The notes beneath the pieces were generated by a model, which worked only from the letters and a program-made list of their open reading frames with translations, was not told the origin of the DNA and did no database searches. Of a stretch of DNA of 64,000 nucleotides, positions 49,923-58,569 are shown piece by piece. Numbering within the stretch: position 1 is the first letter of the stretch; the number at the start of each line of letters is the position of its first letter. Position numbers and translations under genes: made by a program. This stretch comes from JBFLYO01 sp040756745 (lineage in GTDB: Bacteria; Bacteroidota; Ignavibacteria; UBA10030; UBA6906). The DNA lies in NCBI GenBank assembly GCA_040756745.1, contig JBFLYO010000007.1, forward strand, positions 62,001-126,000, read 5' to 3'.

Positions 49923-51026
49923 TTAGTCTCCTACCCCGTCGATGATACCCCCACCCACAATATCATCCCCCTCATAGAACACGGCCGACTGGCCAGGAGT
50001 GATCGCACGTCGCTTCTCCTCAAACACAACGCGTACGCAGCCGTCACCGATCGAGCTGACCGTAGCCCGTCCACCGCCATCCTTGTACCGGATCTTCACG
50101 TCCAGCTGGCGCGGCTCGCGGCAGTCGGCATACTTCATCATGTTCACACTGCGGGCAGTTAGCGAGCCATGATACAGGCTCTCCTCATACCCGATCGCGA
50201 CCTCATTCCGTGCCCGGTCTATCCCCCTCACGTAGAGCGGCCGCTCCGCAGCGACGCCGAGACCTCTTCGCTGGCCGACGGTGTAGAACGGGTATCCGCG
50301 GTGCGTCCCGGCGGGACGCCCGTCCATCGTGACAACGCCGCCTGCAACGCGGTCTTGCAGGCCCGGGATCCTCTCGTTCAGGAAACGCTCATAATCATTA
50401 TCCGGGATGAAGCAGATCTCATAGCTTTCCCCCTTTCCGGACACGGGGAGCCCGTACCGTGCAGCCAGAGCGCGCGTTTCCGCCTTGCTCAGTTCGCCGA
50501 GAGGGAACATCGTCCGCGCAAGGGATTCCTGCGCGACGGCCCAGAGAGCGTACGACTGATCCTTGGACCCATCTCTCCCACGCGACACCACAAAACGTCC
50601 GGTCGACCTCTCCTGCCTCACCCGCGCGTAATGCCCTGTGGCAATGTGTTCGGCACCGAGCGCCGCCGCCTTCTTCAGAAGCTCTTCCCACTTGATCTTC
50701 CTGTTACAGATCACGCAGGGATTAGGAGTCCGGCCGTTCAGGTATTCTCCAACGAAATCCTCGATGACTTCGCGATTGAAGGGTTCTGAGAAGTCAAGCA
50801 CAAAGTGAGGCACGCCGAGCCTTGCCGCAACCGCCCTGGCGTCATTGATGCCATCGAGAGAGCAGCAGGTGCTTTCGTTGCCGGTGTTGCCCCCGACATC
50901 CTCGAAGCGGTAGGTCTTGATCGTCAGTCCGATGACGTCGTACCCCTGCTCCACGAGGAGGCCGGCTGCAACCGACGAGTCAACTCCACCGCTCATCGCA
51001 ACAACAACTTTTCCCTTGCGGCTCAC
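49923..51026 (-). CDS. mnmA: tRNA-specific 2-thiouridylase MnmA
   Basis: Thiolates U34 of tRNA-Lys, -Glu and -Gln using ATP and sulfur from a cysteine desulfurase. The 367 residues include the PP-loop SGGVDSSVA near 12, catalytic Cys in NPCVICNRKIKW near 103 and ESYEICFIPD near 202, and the GQRRGLG segment near 257. Likely sulfur source is the IscS-type enzyme at 34.4 kb. Single gene, with its own promoter and probable terminator. Confidence 0.96.
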   Translation of the reverse strand: MSRKGKVVVAMSGGVDSSVAAGLLVEQGYDVIGLTIKTYRFEDVGGNTGNESTCCSLDGINDARAVAARLGVPHFVLDFSEPFNREVIEDFVGEYLNGRTPNPCVICNRKIKWEELLKKAAALGAEHIATGHYARVRQERSTGRFVVSRGRDGSKDQSYALWAVAQESLARTMFPLGELSKAETRALAARYGLPVSGKGESYEICFIPDNDYERFLNERIPGLQDRVAGGVVTMDGRPAGTHRGYPFYTVGQRRGLGVAAERPLYVRGIDRARNEVAIGYEESLYHGSLTARSVNMMKYADCREPRQLDVKIRYKDGGGRATVSSIGDGCVRVVFEEKRRAITPGQSAVFYEGDDIVGGGIIDGVGD

Positions 51027-51070
51027 CGTCCCACTCCCCGTCCTGAACGTTTCTGTTGGTCTGAACCATT

Positions 51071-51099
51071 ATTTTAGCGATTTTTTCTGTCAGTTTCAA
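51071..51099 (-). promoter_or_regulatory. Promoter of mnmA
   Basis: -35 TTGAAA (51099-51094), 17-bp spacer and -10 TAAAAT (51076-51071), 45 nt before the start codon. Confidence 0.75.
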
Positions 51100-51127
51100 C
51101 GCCGCGCGCATATCGCATGTGCGCGTG

Positions 51128-52129
51128 TCAAACGTCAAAGAGCGCGTCGCCATACGCAAAGAGCGCCGGCGCACCGCCGGTATGCCAGAACAGCACGGTG
51201 TCCGTTCTCCCGAAGCGGCGCTTCATTATCAACTCGATGAGACCTCCCATCGCCCTGCCGGTGTATACGGGGTCCAGCAGGATTCCTTCCATGCGCGCGA
51301 GCAGGCGAATTGCGTCGCGTTCCCTCTCCCCCACTACGCCGTATCCACCCCCGAGGTAGCCCTCATCCACCTCTGCTTCACGCATCGGATGCACCGGCGG
51401 AGTGCCAGCAAGTGCCAGGATCCTCTCGGACAACGCTCCGATCTCCGATGCTAGAGACCCCTCACCGTGCTCACCTTTGTCGATGCCAATGCCGACGATT
51501 TGTCCCTCAAACCCGTTGAGCGCCTGACCCGCAAGAAGTCCTGCCTGCGTGCCGCCGGAACTCGATGCCACGACAATAGCATCGACACGCTGAGAATTCT
51601 TCTGCAGTTGTTCATGCAGTTCGACCATTGCCATTGCATATGCCGCGCCCCCGATCGGATTGGACCCGCCGTACGGGATCACGTACGGCGCTCTTCCTTC
51701 CCTCCGCAGCGATGACGCGATCGATTCCAATGCCTCTCCCCTTCGCTCGGGGCCTGTCCAATGAATGACGGCGCCGAACAGGTCATCAAGAAGGAGGTTG
51801 CCTTCGGGAGATTTCGGTTTTTCCCCGCCCAACACCAGCTCACATCGTAAGCCCGCTCTTGCCGCAGCGGCAGCCGTTTGTCGGCAGTGATTCGACTGGA
51901 CCGCCCCGGCGGTCAGCAACGTGTCCGCACCCTGAGAAAGCGCGTCACCGACGAGAAACTCGAGCTTCCTGGCTTTGTTCCCTCCCAGGGCAAGTCCGGT
52001 CTGATCATCCCGTTTGATGAGAATCCTCGGACCACCAAGATGTTTGGTAAGCCGATCGAGCGCTTCGAGCGGTGTCGGCAGGTGGGCGAGCATGAATCGT
52101 GGGAGGTAACTGAAGGGAGCCGGAGCCAT
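51128..52129 (-). CDS. D-cysteine desulfhydrase / ACC deaminase family PLP enzyme
   Basis: PLP-dependent enzyme of 333 residues. The Schiff-base lysine is in LGGNKARKLEF near 52, AVQSNHCRQTAAAAA lies near 76 and PYGGSNPIGG near 153. Closest by pattern to D-cysteine desulfhydrase (D-Cys to pyruvate, ammonia and sulfide) rather than ACC deaminase, but substrates of this family cannot be separated with confidence by eye. Confidence 0.86.
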   Translation of the reverse strand: MAPAPFSYLPRFMLAHLPTPLEALDRLTKHLGGPRILIKRDDQTGLALGGNKARKLEFLVGDALSQGADTLLTAGAVQSNHCRQTAAAAARAGLRCELVLGGEKPKSPEGNLLLDDLFGAVIHWTGPERRGEALESIASSLRREGRAPYVIPYGGSNPIGGAAYAMAMVELHEQLQKNSQRVDAIVVASSSGGTQAGLLAGQALNGFEGQIVGIGIDKGEHGEGSLASEIGALSERILALAGTPPVHPMREAEVDEGYLGGGYGVVGERERDAIRLLARMEGILLDPVYTGRAMGGLIELIMKRRFGRTDTVLFWHTGGAPALFAYGDALFDV

Positions 52130-52211
52130 GGGCGACGGAAGGAAATGAGCAAAGGGAGAGCAAAGAGAGAGTACCCAAAAAGGAAAGGAAAATCAATGAA
52201 CGGCACATGCG

Positions 52212-54107
52212 TCAGATGCGGAAATCCACCTGTGCGGCGATATCAATCCGTTCCAGGGCCCGAAGCTCACGCGGAAGCGCTCCGGAGGAGATGCCCGGCT
52301 CCTTGTCAAGCAGAGCTGCTTTCAACGACAGAGAACAGAGACGGGCCGGCGAGAGACGCGCCATGACGTAGATTCGGCGCCCCCTTCCATAAAGGACCTG
52401 GCTGGAAAAACGTCCCGGCAGATCGCTTTCAAACTCATAGATCCGCGCGTCGTACGCGTCGCAGTCAAACAGCACGAGGCGCGCTGAAATCGATATCGGC
52501 GGAAAACCCGCTTGCAGGTCTTCATAGATCATGAACCCCCTCACACGCCCGGCAGTGTTCATCGCAACGCTCGTTCTCTCGAGCCGCGTTGTGAAACGAA
52601 CATGTCGGGAGATCGTGAGCGACAGGGTAAGACGCCAGCGTTCCCGAACGTGCTCCGATTCACCGCGGGTCTCCCTCCCGAATTCATCACGGGAAGCGTG
52701 AGTTTCCGTACCATTCTTCACGACATATCGGGCATTAAGTGATGCATGCGGAGCGAGGGTCGCTTCCGCCTCAACCAGCAGCTCATTCGCGGCCGTCGGG
52801 AACCGGCGCAAACCTCCCGGCATCGGATGCACATACTGGTCGTAATACATCCGGAGGATCAGCCCGTGCAGAGGAGCGCACACGAGGCCGACGTACACCC
52901 CCCGTTCGTTGCGGGTCTCACCGTTGTCCCCGAAGCCGCCGGCATAGGGGTTGTCGAATTGCGGAGCATAGTTCCTGAAATGAATGAGTGCCGAGAACTC
53001 TTGTTCCCCTGCGATGCTGAGCCCGGCCGCAAGTGCCGTTCCGCGGCCGCTGCAGAAAGCCCCCTCTCCGAAGAGATTCAACGATTGTAACGACAGCCGA
53101 AAGTCCGCGCCCGCGGCATCGAATCTGCCTCCGCGGAATCGCATGGGGTCTTTGCTATGTGTGGGTTCTCTAGAAAAAGACCGCAGTGCAGTGACGCCGA
53201 GCGACAACTTTTCAGACGACGTAAAAAGAAGTCTTCCCCCTGTTACGGAGACGGGGACGTGCGAGGACCCATCCGGTCCGCCATGGCGCGTTGAAGCAAA
53301 AGCGGTCCACTCCAAGCGCCCGCCGGCTGCCGGCCAGCGGCCCGTTACTCCACAGCCCCGAAAGAAATTTGTCTCGCCACTCGACCGGTGCGGCACAATG
53401 CCACGCGCACTCTTGCGTGGCCCCGTGACCGCCCACGCCGATTTGCCGATCACATTTCCTCTCCAGAGCACGAGCCCCTGTCCTGATTCGACGGAAAAAT
53501 CCCCGATCGTGAGATCGACGCGTGAGAATGCGTTGAATACGGAGAGATAGGCGCTTGTGAACGCATCTCGTGTCAGCTCGCCAGCATCCCGCTCTAAGAG
53601 CACCCCGCTCTCCACCGCCGGCACAGGGCTCACCCAAACCCGGTTGTACGATCGCCAGGGACTCCCGAAGAGAGTCGAATCAGCAGGCACGCGCCCGGTC
53701 AACCTGCTCCGTGCGCTGAGACCTGAAACGGCTCCTCGGCCCTTCCTCCCGTATCCAACAACGACATATGGACTGATGGCTCCGTACGCGTGAGTGCCTC
53801 CCCCTTCCATCGTCAGAAGCTGTAGCACAGACTGAAAACCACCCTTCTCTTCACGGAAGCGTATCACCGCAGTCGCCTCCTCCTCTGTCACCGAAGGAAT
53901 TGAAAGCAGGGCTTCAAACGACACCGCGTTCAGATCGTAGGGATGGTCATGACGCCATTGCAGATCATCGAGGAGTACGGCACCTCCGGCGTCATCCTGC
54001 AGCTCGTCGACACTCTCTACCAGATCGGCCGGCGGTAAGGAATCTCTGGAAGTGGAATCGGGAAACATGGAACCGAACAGTGCAAGTGCCATCGCTCCTG
54101 CCGTCAT
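52212..54107 (-). CDS. Helix-hairpin-helix protein with predicted outer-membrane barrel
   Basis: A 631-residue protein of unknown function. A signal-like N-terminus (1-18) is followed by a ComEA-type helix-hairpin-helix (about 58-100: YDLNAVSFEALLSI, then TEEEATAVIRFREEKGGFQS). The remaining ~500 residues alternate in beta-strand fashion and end in an aromatic/isoleucine terminus, like a barrel. The type is widespread in Bacteroidota/Ignavibacteriota without assigned role. Separated by 3 nt from the PorV-like gene, so they are coexpressed. Confidence 0.8.
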   Translation of the reverse strand: MTAGAMALALFGSMFPDSTSRDSLPPADLVESVDELQDDAGGAVLLDDLQWRHDHPYDLNAVSFEALLSIPSVTEEEATAVIRFREEKGGFQSVLQLLTMEGGGTHAYGAISPYVVVGYGRKGRGAVSGLSARSRLTGRVPADSTLFGSPWRSYNRVWVSPVPAVESGVLLERDAGELTRDAFTSAYLSVFNAFSRVDLTIGDFSVESGQGLVLWRGNVIGKSAWAVTGPRKSARGIVPHRSSGETNFFRGCGVTGRWPAAGGRLEWTAFASTRHGGPDGSSHVPVSVTGGRLLFTSSEKLSLGVTALRSFSREPTHSKDPMRFRGGRFDAAGADFRLSLQSLNLFGEGAFCSGRGTALAAGLSIAGEQEFSALIHFRNYAPQFDNPYAGGFGDNGETRNERGVYVGLVCAPLHGLILRMYYDQYVHPMPGGLRRFPTAANELLVEAEATLAPHASLNARYVVKNGTETHASRDEFGRETRGESEHVRERWRLTLSLTISRHVRFTTRLERTSVAMNTAGRVRGFMIYEDLQAGFPPISISARLVLFDCDAYDARIYEFESDLPGRFSSQVLYGRGRRIYVMARLSPARLCSLSLKAALLDKEPGISSGALPRELRALERIDIAAQVDFRI

Positions 54108-54110
54108 TGC

Positions 54111-54932
54111 TCACAGCTGCCCGACGTTGAAAGTGAGCGTGAACTGATGAGTGAACCCCAATTCGTCATGCCGGGTCGCGGAATACTCCAGGACCTGCCC
54201 TTCAAGCGACAGGCCGAACCCGGCCCCGTAGGTCGCCGGATCACGGGACGTCCCGAACCGGAGGAAGAGATTCTTCACGGGAACGTATTCGAGTCCGATG
54301 CGAAGCTCGGGGGGGAACCGGAGCTCTTTGTCGATGTCAATCAGCACGGAAAGACCGGGGAAGGGGGAAATCAACGCTCCCGCGCCGATTGATTGGGGAA
54401 GACGCTCATTCGATACGCCCAGCCGGGGGGCGTTGACATTGACGGCTACGCACCCAAGGGAGAGCGACTCTGAGGCCCTCCAGTGGAAGCCGAAGGTTAT
54501 TCCCCACCCCCACGCGCTTCCGTATCCAGCGACCATGAGCCGGTAACCCCTGGCGGCGATGCCTGCGCTCACCTCGTCCGTAACCCTCCGGCCGAAGGCG
54601 AGGCCGATCTCGAATTCGCGATAGAGTTCAAATCCGAATCGGGAACCGGAGAGCTCAACTGTCCCGCCCTGAAAAGGTACTGCACAGACAATCGCACTGC
54701 GGCGCAACTCAGTCAATCCGAACGGAGCCGGCTGGTGGGTCAGTCCCGCCGCCACCCCGGGGACGCCGGCAGCTGCGGCGGGGTTCAGGAGCGCCCCCCA
54801 GGGATCACCCCACAATCCCATCCCTCCCCCTCCCAGCCCGGAGATCCTGGCCCCATCTCCCCCTCGATCGAATGAGGCGTAGGCGTTCGCGCACGCGGCA
54901 AAGAGAATCACAGACATCGCTTTCGTGCTCAT
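54111..54932 (-). CDS. PorV/PorQ-like outer-membrane protein
   Basis: A 273-residue protein with a signal peptide (about 1-19) and a beta-barrel-like body. GLWGDPWGALLNPAAAAGVP near 39-58 matches the N-P-A motif of the PorV/PorQ (FadL-related) family, linked to type IX secretion. The length is shorter than PorV (about 380), so it could be PorQ-like or a paralogue. Lies divergent from the PorD-like gene. Confidence 0.78.
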   Translation of the reverse strand: MSTKAMSVILFAACANAYASFDRGGDGARISGLGGGGMGLWGDPWGALLNPAAAAGVPGVAAGLTHQPAPFGLTELRRSAIVCAVPFQGGTVELSGSRFGFELYREFEIGLAFGRRVTDEVSAGIAARGYRLMVAGYGSAWGWGITFGFHWRASESLSLGCVAVNVNAPRLGVSNERLPQSIGAGALISPFPGLSVLIDIDKELRFPPELRIGLEYVPVKNLFLRFGTSRDPATYGAGFGLSLEGQVLEYSATRHDELGFTHQFTLTFNVGQL

Positions 54933-54999
54933 AGTGTCCCTGCAGTATTAATACACTTGACCCAGGGAAATTCCGAAGGGTCATGCGCTTTCTCTTGCC

Positions 55000-55028
55000 T
55001 TGACCCCATCTCCCGAATGGTGTATATT
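55000..55028 (+). promoter_or_regulatory. Promoter of the PorD-like gene
   Basis: -35 TTGACC (55000-55005), 17-bp spacer and -10 TATATT (55023-55028), about 30 nt before the ATG at 55059. It rules out the longer upstream start. Confidence 0.8.
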
Positions 55029-55058
55029 CCTCCAACCACACTCTCCCGGACGCCGCAC

Positions 55059-55961
55059 ATGAATGTCAGACGAACACTCACGTGTCTCCTGTTTGCCGCC
55101 ATGATTGTTCCGTGCGGCATCAACGCCCAGGAGGTCGATTGCACGGTCCAGGTGAATTACGAAGCCATCCCGTCCACCAATAAAGACCTCCTGCACGATT
55201 TCGCTAATGATATCAGGACGTATCTGAGCAATTACAACTGGGGACCGGGGAGCTCAACCGACAAGGTCTCCTGCACGCTGAACATCTTCCTGCAGTCGGT
55301 CACCGGAGAGAACCGGTACTCGGCACAAGTGTTCATCGGCAGTTCGCGGCCGATCTACAAATCGGAGCAAAGCACCGCGGTCACGCGGCTGTTCGACGAA
55401 CAGTGGGAATTCACGTACGTCCGCAACAGGCCGCTGAACCACAATTCGTACTCGTTCAACGATCTGACCAGCTTCCTCGACTTCTATATGTATCTTGTGC
55501 TGGGGTACGACTACGACACGTACGAAAGGCTCTCGGGGACGCCGTTGTTCCAAAAGGCGTCCGACGTCGCCAGTCTGGGGAGGTCGAGCGGACAGAAGGG
55601 ATGGCAGCAGGGGACAACGAGTTATTCAAGAACGCAGTTGATCGAGGAGCTGCTGAATCCTACGTTCGAGCAGGTCCGTGCGGCATCGTGGACCTACCAT
55701 TTTTGCGGGCTTGATTCGCTGGCGATCGACAAGGAGCGGGGGTATGCGAACCTGATCAGGGCGGTGCAGGCAATCGGTGCAGTGCGGCAGAAGGTCGATC
55801 CCAGGAACCTCGTCATCAAGACCTTCTTTGATGCCAAGGCCAAGGAATTGGCGGACGTTTTTCTGGATTACCCGGACCCGAGAATCTATTCGGTCCTGAA
55901 CAACGCCGACCCGAGCCACACCAAGACCTACGAAGAGGCGCTCCAGAAACGACAGCAATAG
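55059..55961 (+). CDS. porD: PorD-like DUF4835 protein (type IX secretion-associated)
   Basis: A 300-residue exported protein of the DUF4835/PorD family, which is required for type IX secretion in Porphyromonas. The signal peptide MNVRRTLTCLLFAAMIVPCG ends near NAQ, followed by the family start QEVDCTVQVNYEAIPSTNK. DEQWEFTYVRNRPLNHNSYS lies near 114. The ATG at 55059 fits the promoter and the signal peptide. Tail-to-tail with GT9 (4-nt gap). No other T9SS core genes are in the window. Confidence 0.88.
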   Translation: MNVRRTLTCLLFAAMIVPCGINAQEVDCTVQVNYEAIPSTNKDLLHDFANDIRTYLSNYNWGPGSSTDKVSCTLNIFLQSVTGENRYSAQVFIGSSRPIYKSEQSTAVTRLFDEQWEFTYVRNRPLNHNSYSFNDLTSFLDFYMYLVLGYDYDTYERLSGTPLFQKASDVASLGRSSGQKGWQQGTTSYSRTQLIEELLNPTFEQVRAASWTYHFCGLDSLAIDKERGYANLIRAVQAIGAVRQKVDPRNLVIKTFFDAKAKELADVFLDYPDPRIYSVLNNADPSHTKTYEEALQKRQQ

Positions 55962-55965
55962 AGGT

Positions 55966-57105
55966 TCAGCGGGAGGAGAGGACGGAGTGAATGCGCTCGA
56001 CGACTTCGGACACCTGAACCGCGTGCAGGCAGTACGATCCGAATCGCTGACCCTCGGGGATGCGGTTATGGCATGCGTCCGCGCCGCATGACGGGCAGAC
56101 AAGGGGACTCTGCACAGTACCGCAACGTGCCTCGTCTTCGTAGACCTTCCACTCGATGTCATCGAATCTGGGGATGACGGCAAGCGTAGGGGTGCCGACC
56201 GCCACTGCGAGATGACGCGGACCGGAATTATTGGACAGACACAGCGCCGCCCGTCTGAGAAGTGCCGCAAGTCGTGACACACCGTCCGATGCGTCGATCA
56301 CGCAGACTGTCGAGCGGCATGCGCCCAGGACCGCCTCAACCACATCCCTGTCGTATGCACTTCCGCAGAGAAGCACAGGAACGTGCATAACCTCCTGCAG
56401 GTGGTCGATCACCGTCGCGTAGGAAGCCGGAGGCCAGATCCGATAATTGCCGCTGGCTCCGGGATGGACGGCGACGTATTCCCGCTCTGCCAGCCCTGCT
56501 TCCTGCAATCGCTGTGACGCCCACGCTTCGGCTTCTTTTGAGACTCGAAACTCCGTTCGATGTGACGCCACACGCGCCCCCGCTGCTTCGGCGAGGGCGC
56601 AGTAGTAGCGGAGCACCCCTCGCGTCCGGCGGGACGTATCGATGCGCCGGCTCAGCAAGACCTTTGCCCATCCTTTGCCTTCACCGATGCGGACATGTGC
56701 CCCTGAAAGCCATCCCCACACGAGAAACCGGTCCTGCGGAAATGCGGAAATGACAACATCGAATCGCCCCCGACGAAGCCAGGCAACAATGGACAATTCC
56801 GCGAGCAAGCGGGCCCACCCCCCGAGCGCGCGAAGGGCCGTACGGTCGATCTCCGCGACAGCATCCACGGCACGATTCGCCGCGAAGACCTCAGCCGTCC
56901 CTCCCGACGGTTCATTCACTGTGGAGCGTCGTCTCCCGGGAATACCCGCGCGGCTGTAGCTCCGCCGCTGGAGAATCAGGCAGGTCTGCGTCGTTCCGGG
57001 AAACGTCTCTTTGAGTGCGCGGAGCGCGGGTGCCAGGAGAAGGATGTCTCCAAGCTGACCCTCTGATATCCAGAGGATCCTGGCCGGGGGCAAGGGATCG
57101 GACAT
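55966..57105 (-). CDS. Glycosyltransferase family 9 (heptosyltransferase-like)
   Basis: Transfers a heptose or similar sugar in LPS core or another surface glycan. The 379 residues show GQLGDILLLAPALRALKE near 16, VAVHPGASGNYRIWP near 214, and LCLSNNSGPRHLAVAVGTP near 287 with the family's S-x-x-S-G-x-x-H-x-A pattern. Cysteine-rich stretch near the C-terminus (CPSCGADACHN) is often seen in GT9. 15 nt after the TatD-rSAM stop. Confidence 0.88.
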   Translation of the reverse strand: MSDPLPPARILWISEGQLGDILLLAPALRALKETFPGTTQTCLILQRRSYSRAGIPGRRRSTVNEPSGGTAEVFAANRAVDAVAEIDRTALRALGGWARLLAELSIVAWLRRGRFDVVISAFPQDRFLVWGWLSGAHVRIGEGKGWAKVLLSRRIDTSRRTRGVLRYYCALAEAAGARVASHRTEFRVSKEAEAWASQRLQEAGLAEREYVAVHPGASGNYRIWPPASYATVIDHLQEVMHVPVLLCGSAYDRDVVEAVLGACRSTVCVIDASDGVSRLAALLRRAALCLSNNSGPRHLAVAVGTPTLAVIPRFDDIEWKVYEDEARCGTVQSPLVCPSCGADACHNRIPEGQRFGSYCLHAVQVSEVVERIHSVLSSR

Positions 57106-57120
57106 CGGGGGCCGAAAAGC

Positions 57121-58527
57121 TCAGAAGAATGGTCGCGTAGTAAACGATGCACCGATCTCCTTCTCGACCAGCGTGCGCGCTCTTTCCTTGTCGACCTCGT
57201 CCAGATCGACAATAGTCATGACGACGCGCGGCAGCAGTCGCACGGCCTCCCGGGCGAATTCCACCATGGCCGGAAAGAACCGTGCTCCGTCGATCTGCAT
57301 GAGCTCGCCGTATTGTCGGGGATCGGTGGTGTTCAGGCTGATCGAGACCGCATCGATCAGCCCGGCAAGTTCCGGAACAATGTTACGCTTGTTGATGATG
57401 TTTCCGTGGCCGTCGGTATTCAGCCGCGTCTTCCCTCCCTGACCTTTCACCCAGCGGGCAACCTCTTTGAGCGCGTCGAGGCGGATGGTTGGTTCGCCGT
57501 AGCCGCAGAAGACGATTTCATCGTAGCGGCGCGGATCGCCGATTGCACGGATCACCTCGTCGGGCGACGGCTCCCGTTCGATCCGGAGGTTATGTCCTTT
57601 GACCACCGCCTCTCCTTTCCTGTCGCAGAATACACAATCGGCATTGCAACGGATCGTTAGATTGATATAGAGGGAGTTCCTGAGCATGTACACGATGGCC
57701 GGCTCGCCGGGTGTGCCGATCCCGAACAGCTTGTACGCGCTGTAGCCCGTCGACCGCGCGATATCCTCCACCGAGAGCTGCTGCAGCTCTGCGATCGTTG
57801 AGGCGACGAGCGGGATGTGCATCGGCTCGTTCCGTGTGCCACGATAGGGGACCGGCGCGAGGTACGGGCTGTCGGTTTCCAGCAGGAGGTGTTCCGGCGA
57901 CACTTCCGCCGCAACCTTCGCAGCCACACCCGCATTCTTGAAGGTAACGACACCCGGCAGGGACACGTAGAAGCCGAGATTGATCACCCGCCACGCCGTT
58001 GCGGGATCGCCCGGGAAGCAATGGAACACCCCCTTGGGGGCAGGGAATCTGCTGAAGGGGGTAGCAAGCTGGCTTCGCCACTCCGGATGCGCGGCAACGG
58101 CCTCCTCGACGATCGCCAGTGTCTCCTGAAGTGACTCACGCGTGTGGATCACGATGGGGAGATTCCGGCGCCGGGCGATCTCGATCTGTGCGCGGAAGAC
58201 CCGCTCCTGCACGTCACGGGGGGAAAAGTCGTAGTGAAAGTCGAGACCGATCTCACCGATCGCCACGACGCGGGAGTGGGAACTGAGCTCTTCAATCGCA
58301 CGGAGGGCATTGTCATCCGCCTTCGCCGCCTCGTGCGGATGGATGCCGACGCAGGCATACACTCCAGAGTGATGCTCTGCGAGCTCGACGCCTCGTCTGC
58401 TGTCGTCGGGTTCCGTGCCGGGGTTGACGATGAGCGACACTCCGGCATCCTCCGCCCTGCGGATGACGTCGTCTCGATCGCCATCGAACTCCTTCGACGT
58501 GAGGTGCGCGTGCGAGTCAATGAACAT
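57121..58527 (-). CDS. TatD-family hydrolase fused to a TatD-associated radical SAM domain
   Basis: Two-domain protein of 468 residues. Residues 1-270 are a TatD metal-dependent DNase: HAH at 6-8, GEIGLD near 91, IHTRES near 127, VFHCF near 168 and TDSPYLAP near 218. Residues 280-468 form a short radical SAM domain with C294-NAD-C298-VF-C301 and the glycine-rich FCGYGEPTI. TatD-linked radical SAM proteins are known as separate genes; here they are one chain. Reaction unknown. Confidence 0.92.
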   Translation of the reverse strand: MFIDSHAHLTSKEFDGDRDDVIRRAEDAGVSLIVNPGTEPDDSRRGVELAEHHSGVYACVGIHPHEAAKADDNALRAIEELSSHSRVVAIGEIGLDFHYDFSPRDVQERVFRAQIEIARRRNLPIVIHTRESLQETLAIVEEAVAAHPEWRSQLATPFSRFPAPKGVFHCFPGDPATAWRVINLGFYVSLPGVVTFKNAGVAAKVAAEVSPEHLLLETDSPYLAPVPYRGTRNEPMHIPLVASTIAELQQLSVEDIARSTGYSAYKLFGIGTPGEPAIVYMLRNSLYINLTIRCNADCVFCDRKGEAVVKGHNLRIEREPSPDEVIRAIGDPRRYDEIVFCGYGEPTIRLDALKEVARWVKGQGGKTRLNTDGHGNIINKRNIVPELAGLIDAVSISLNTTDPRQYGELMQIDGARFFPAMVEFAREAVRLLPRVVMTIVDLDEVDKERARTLVEKEIGASFTTRPFF

Positions 58528-58569
58528 GAGAACGGCAACAATGACGGAGACAATCTGCTGAGTCCTGCA

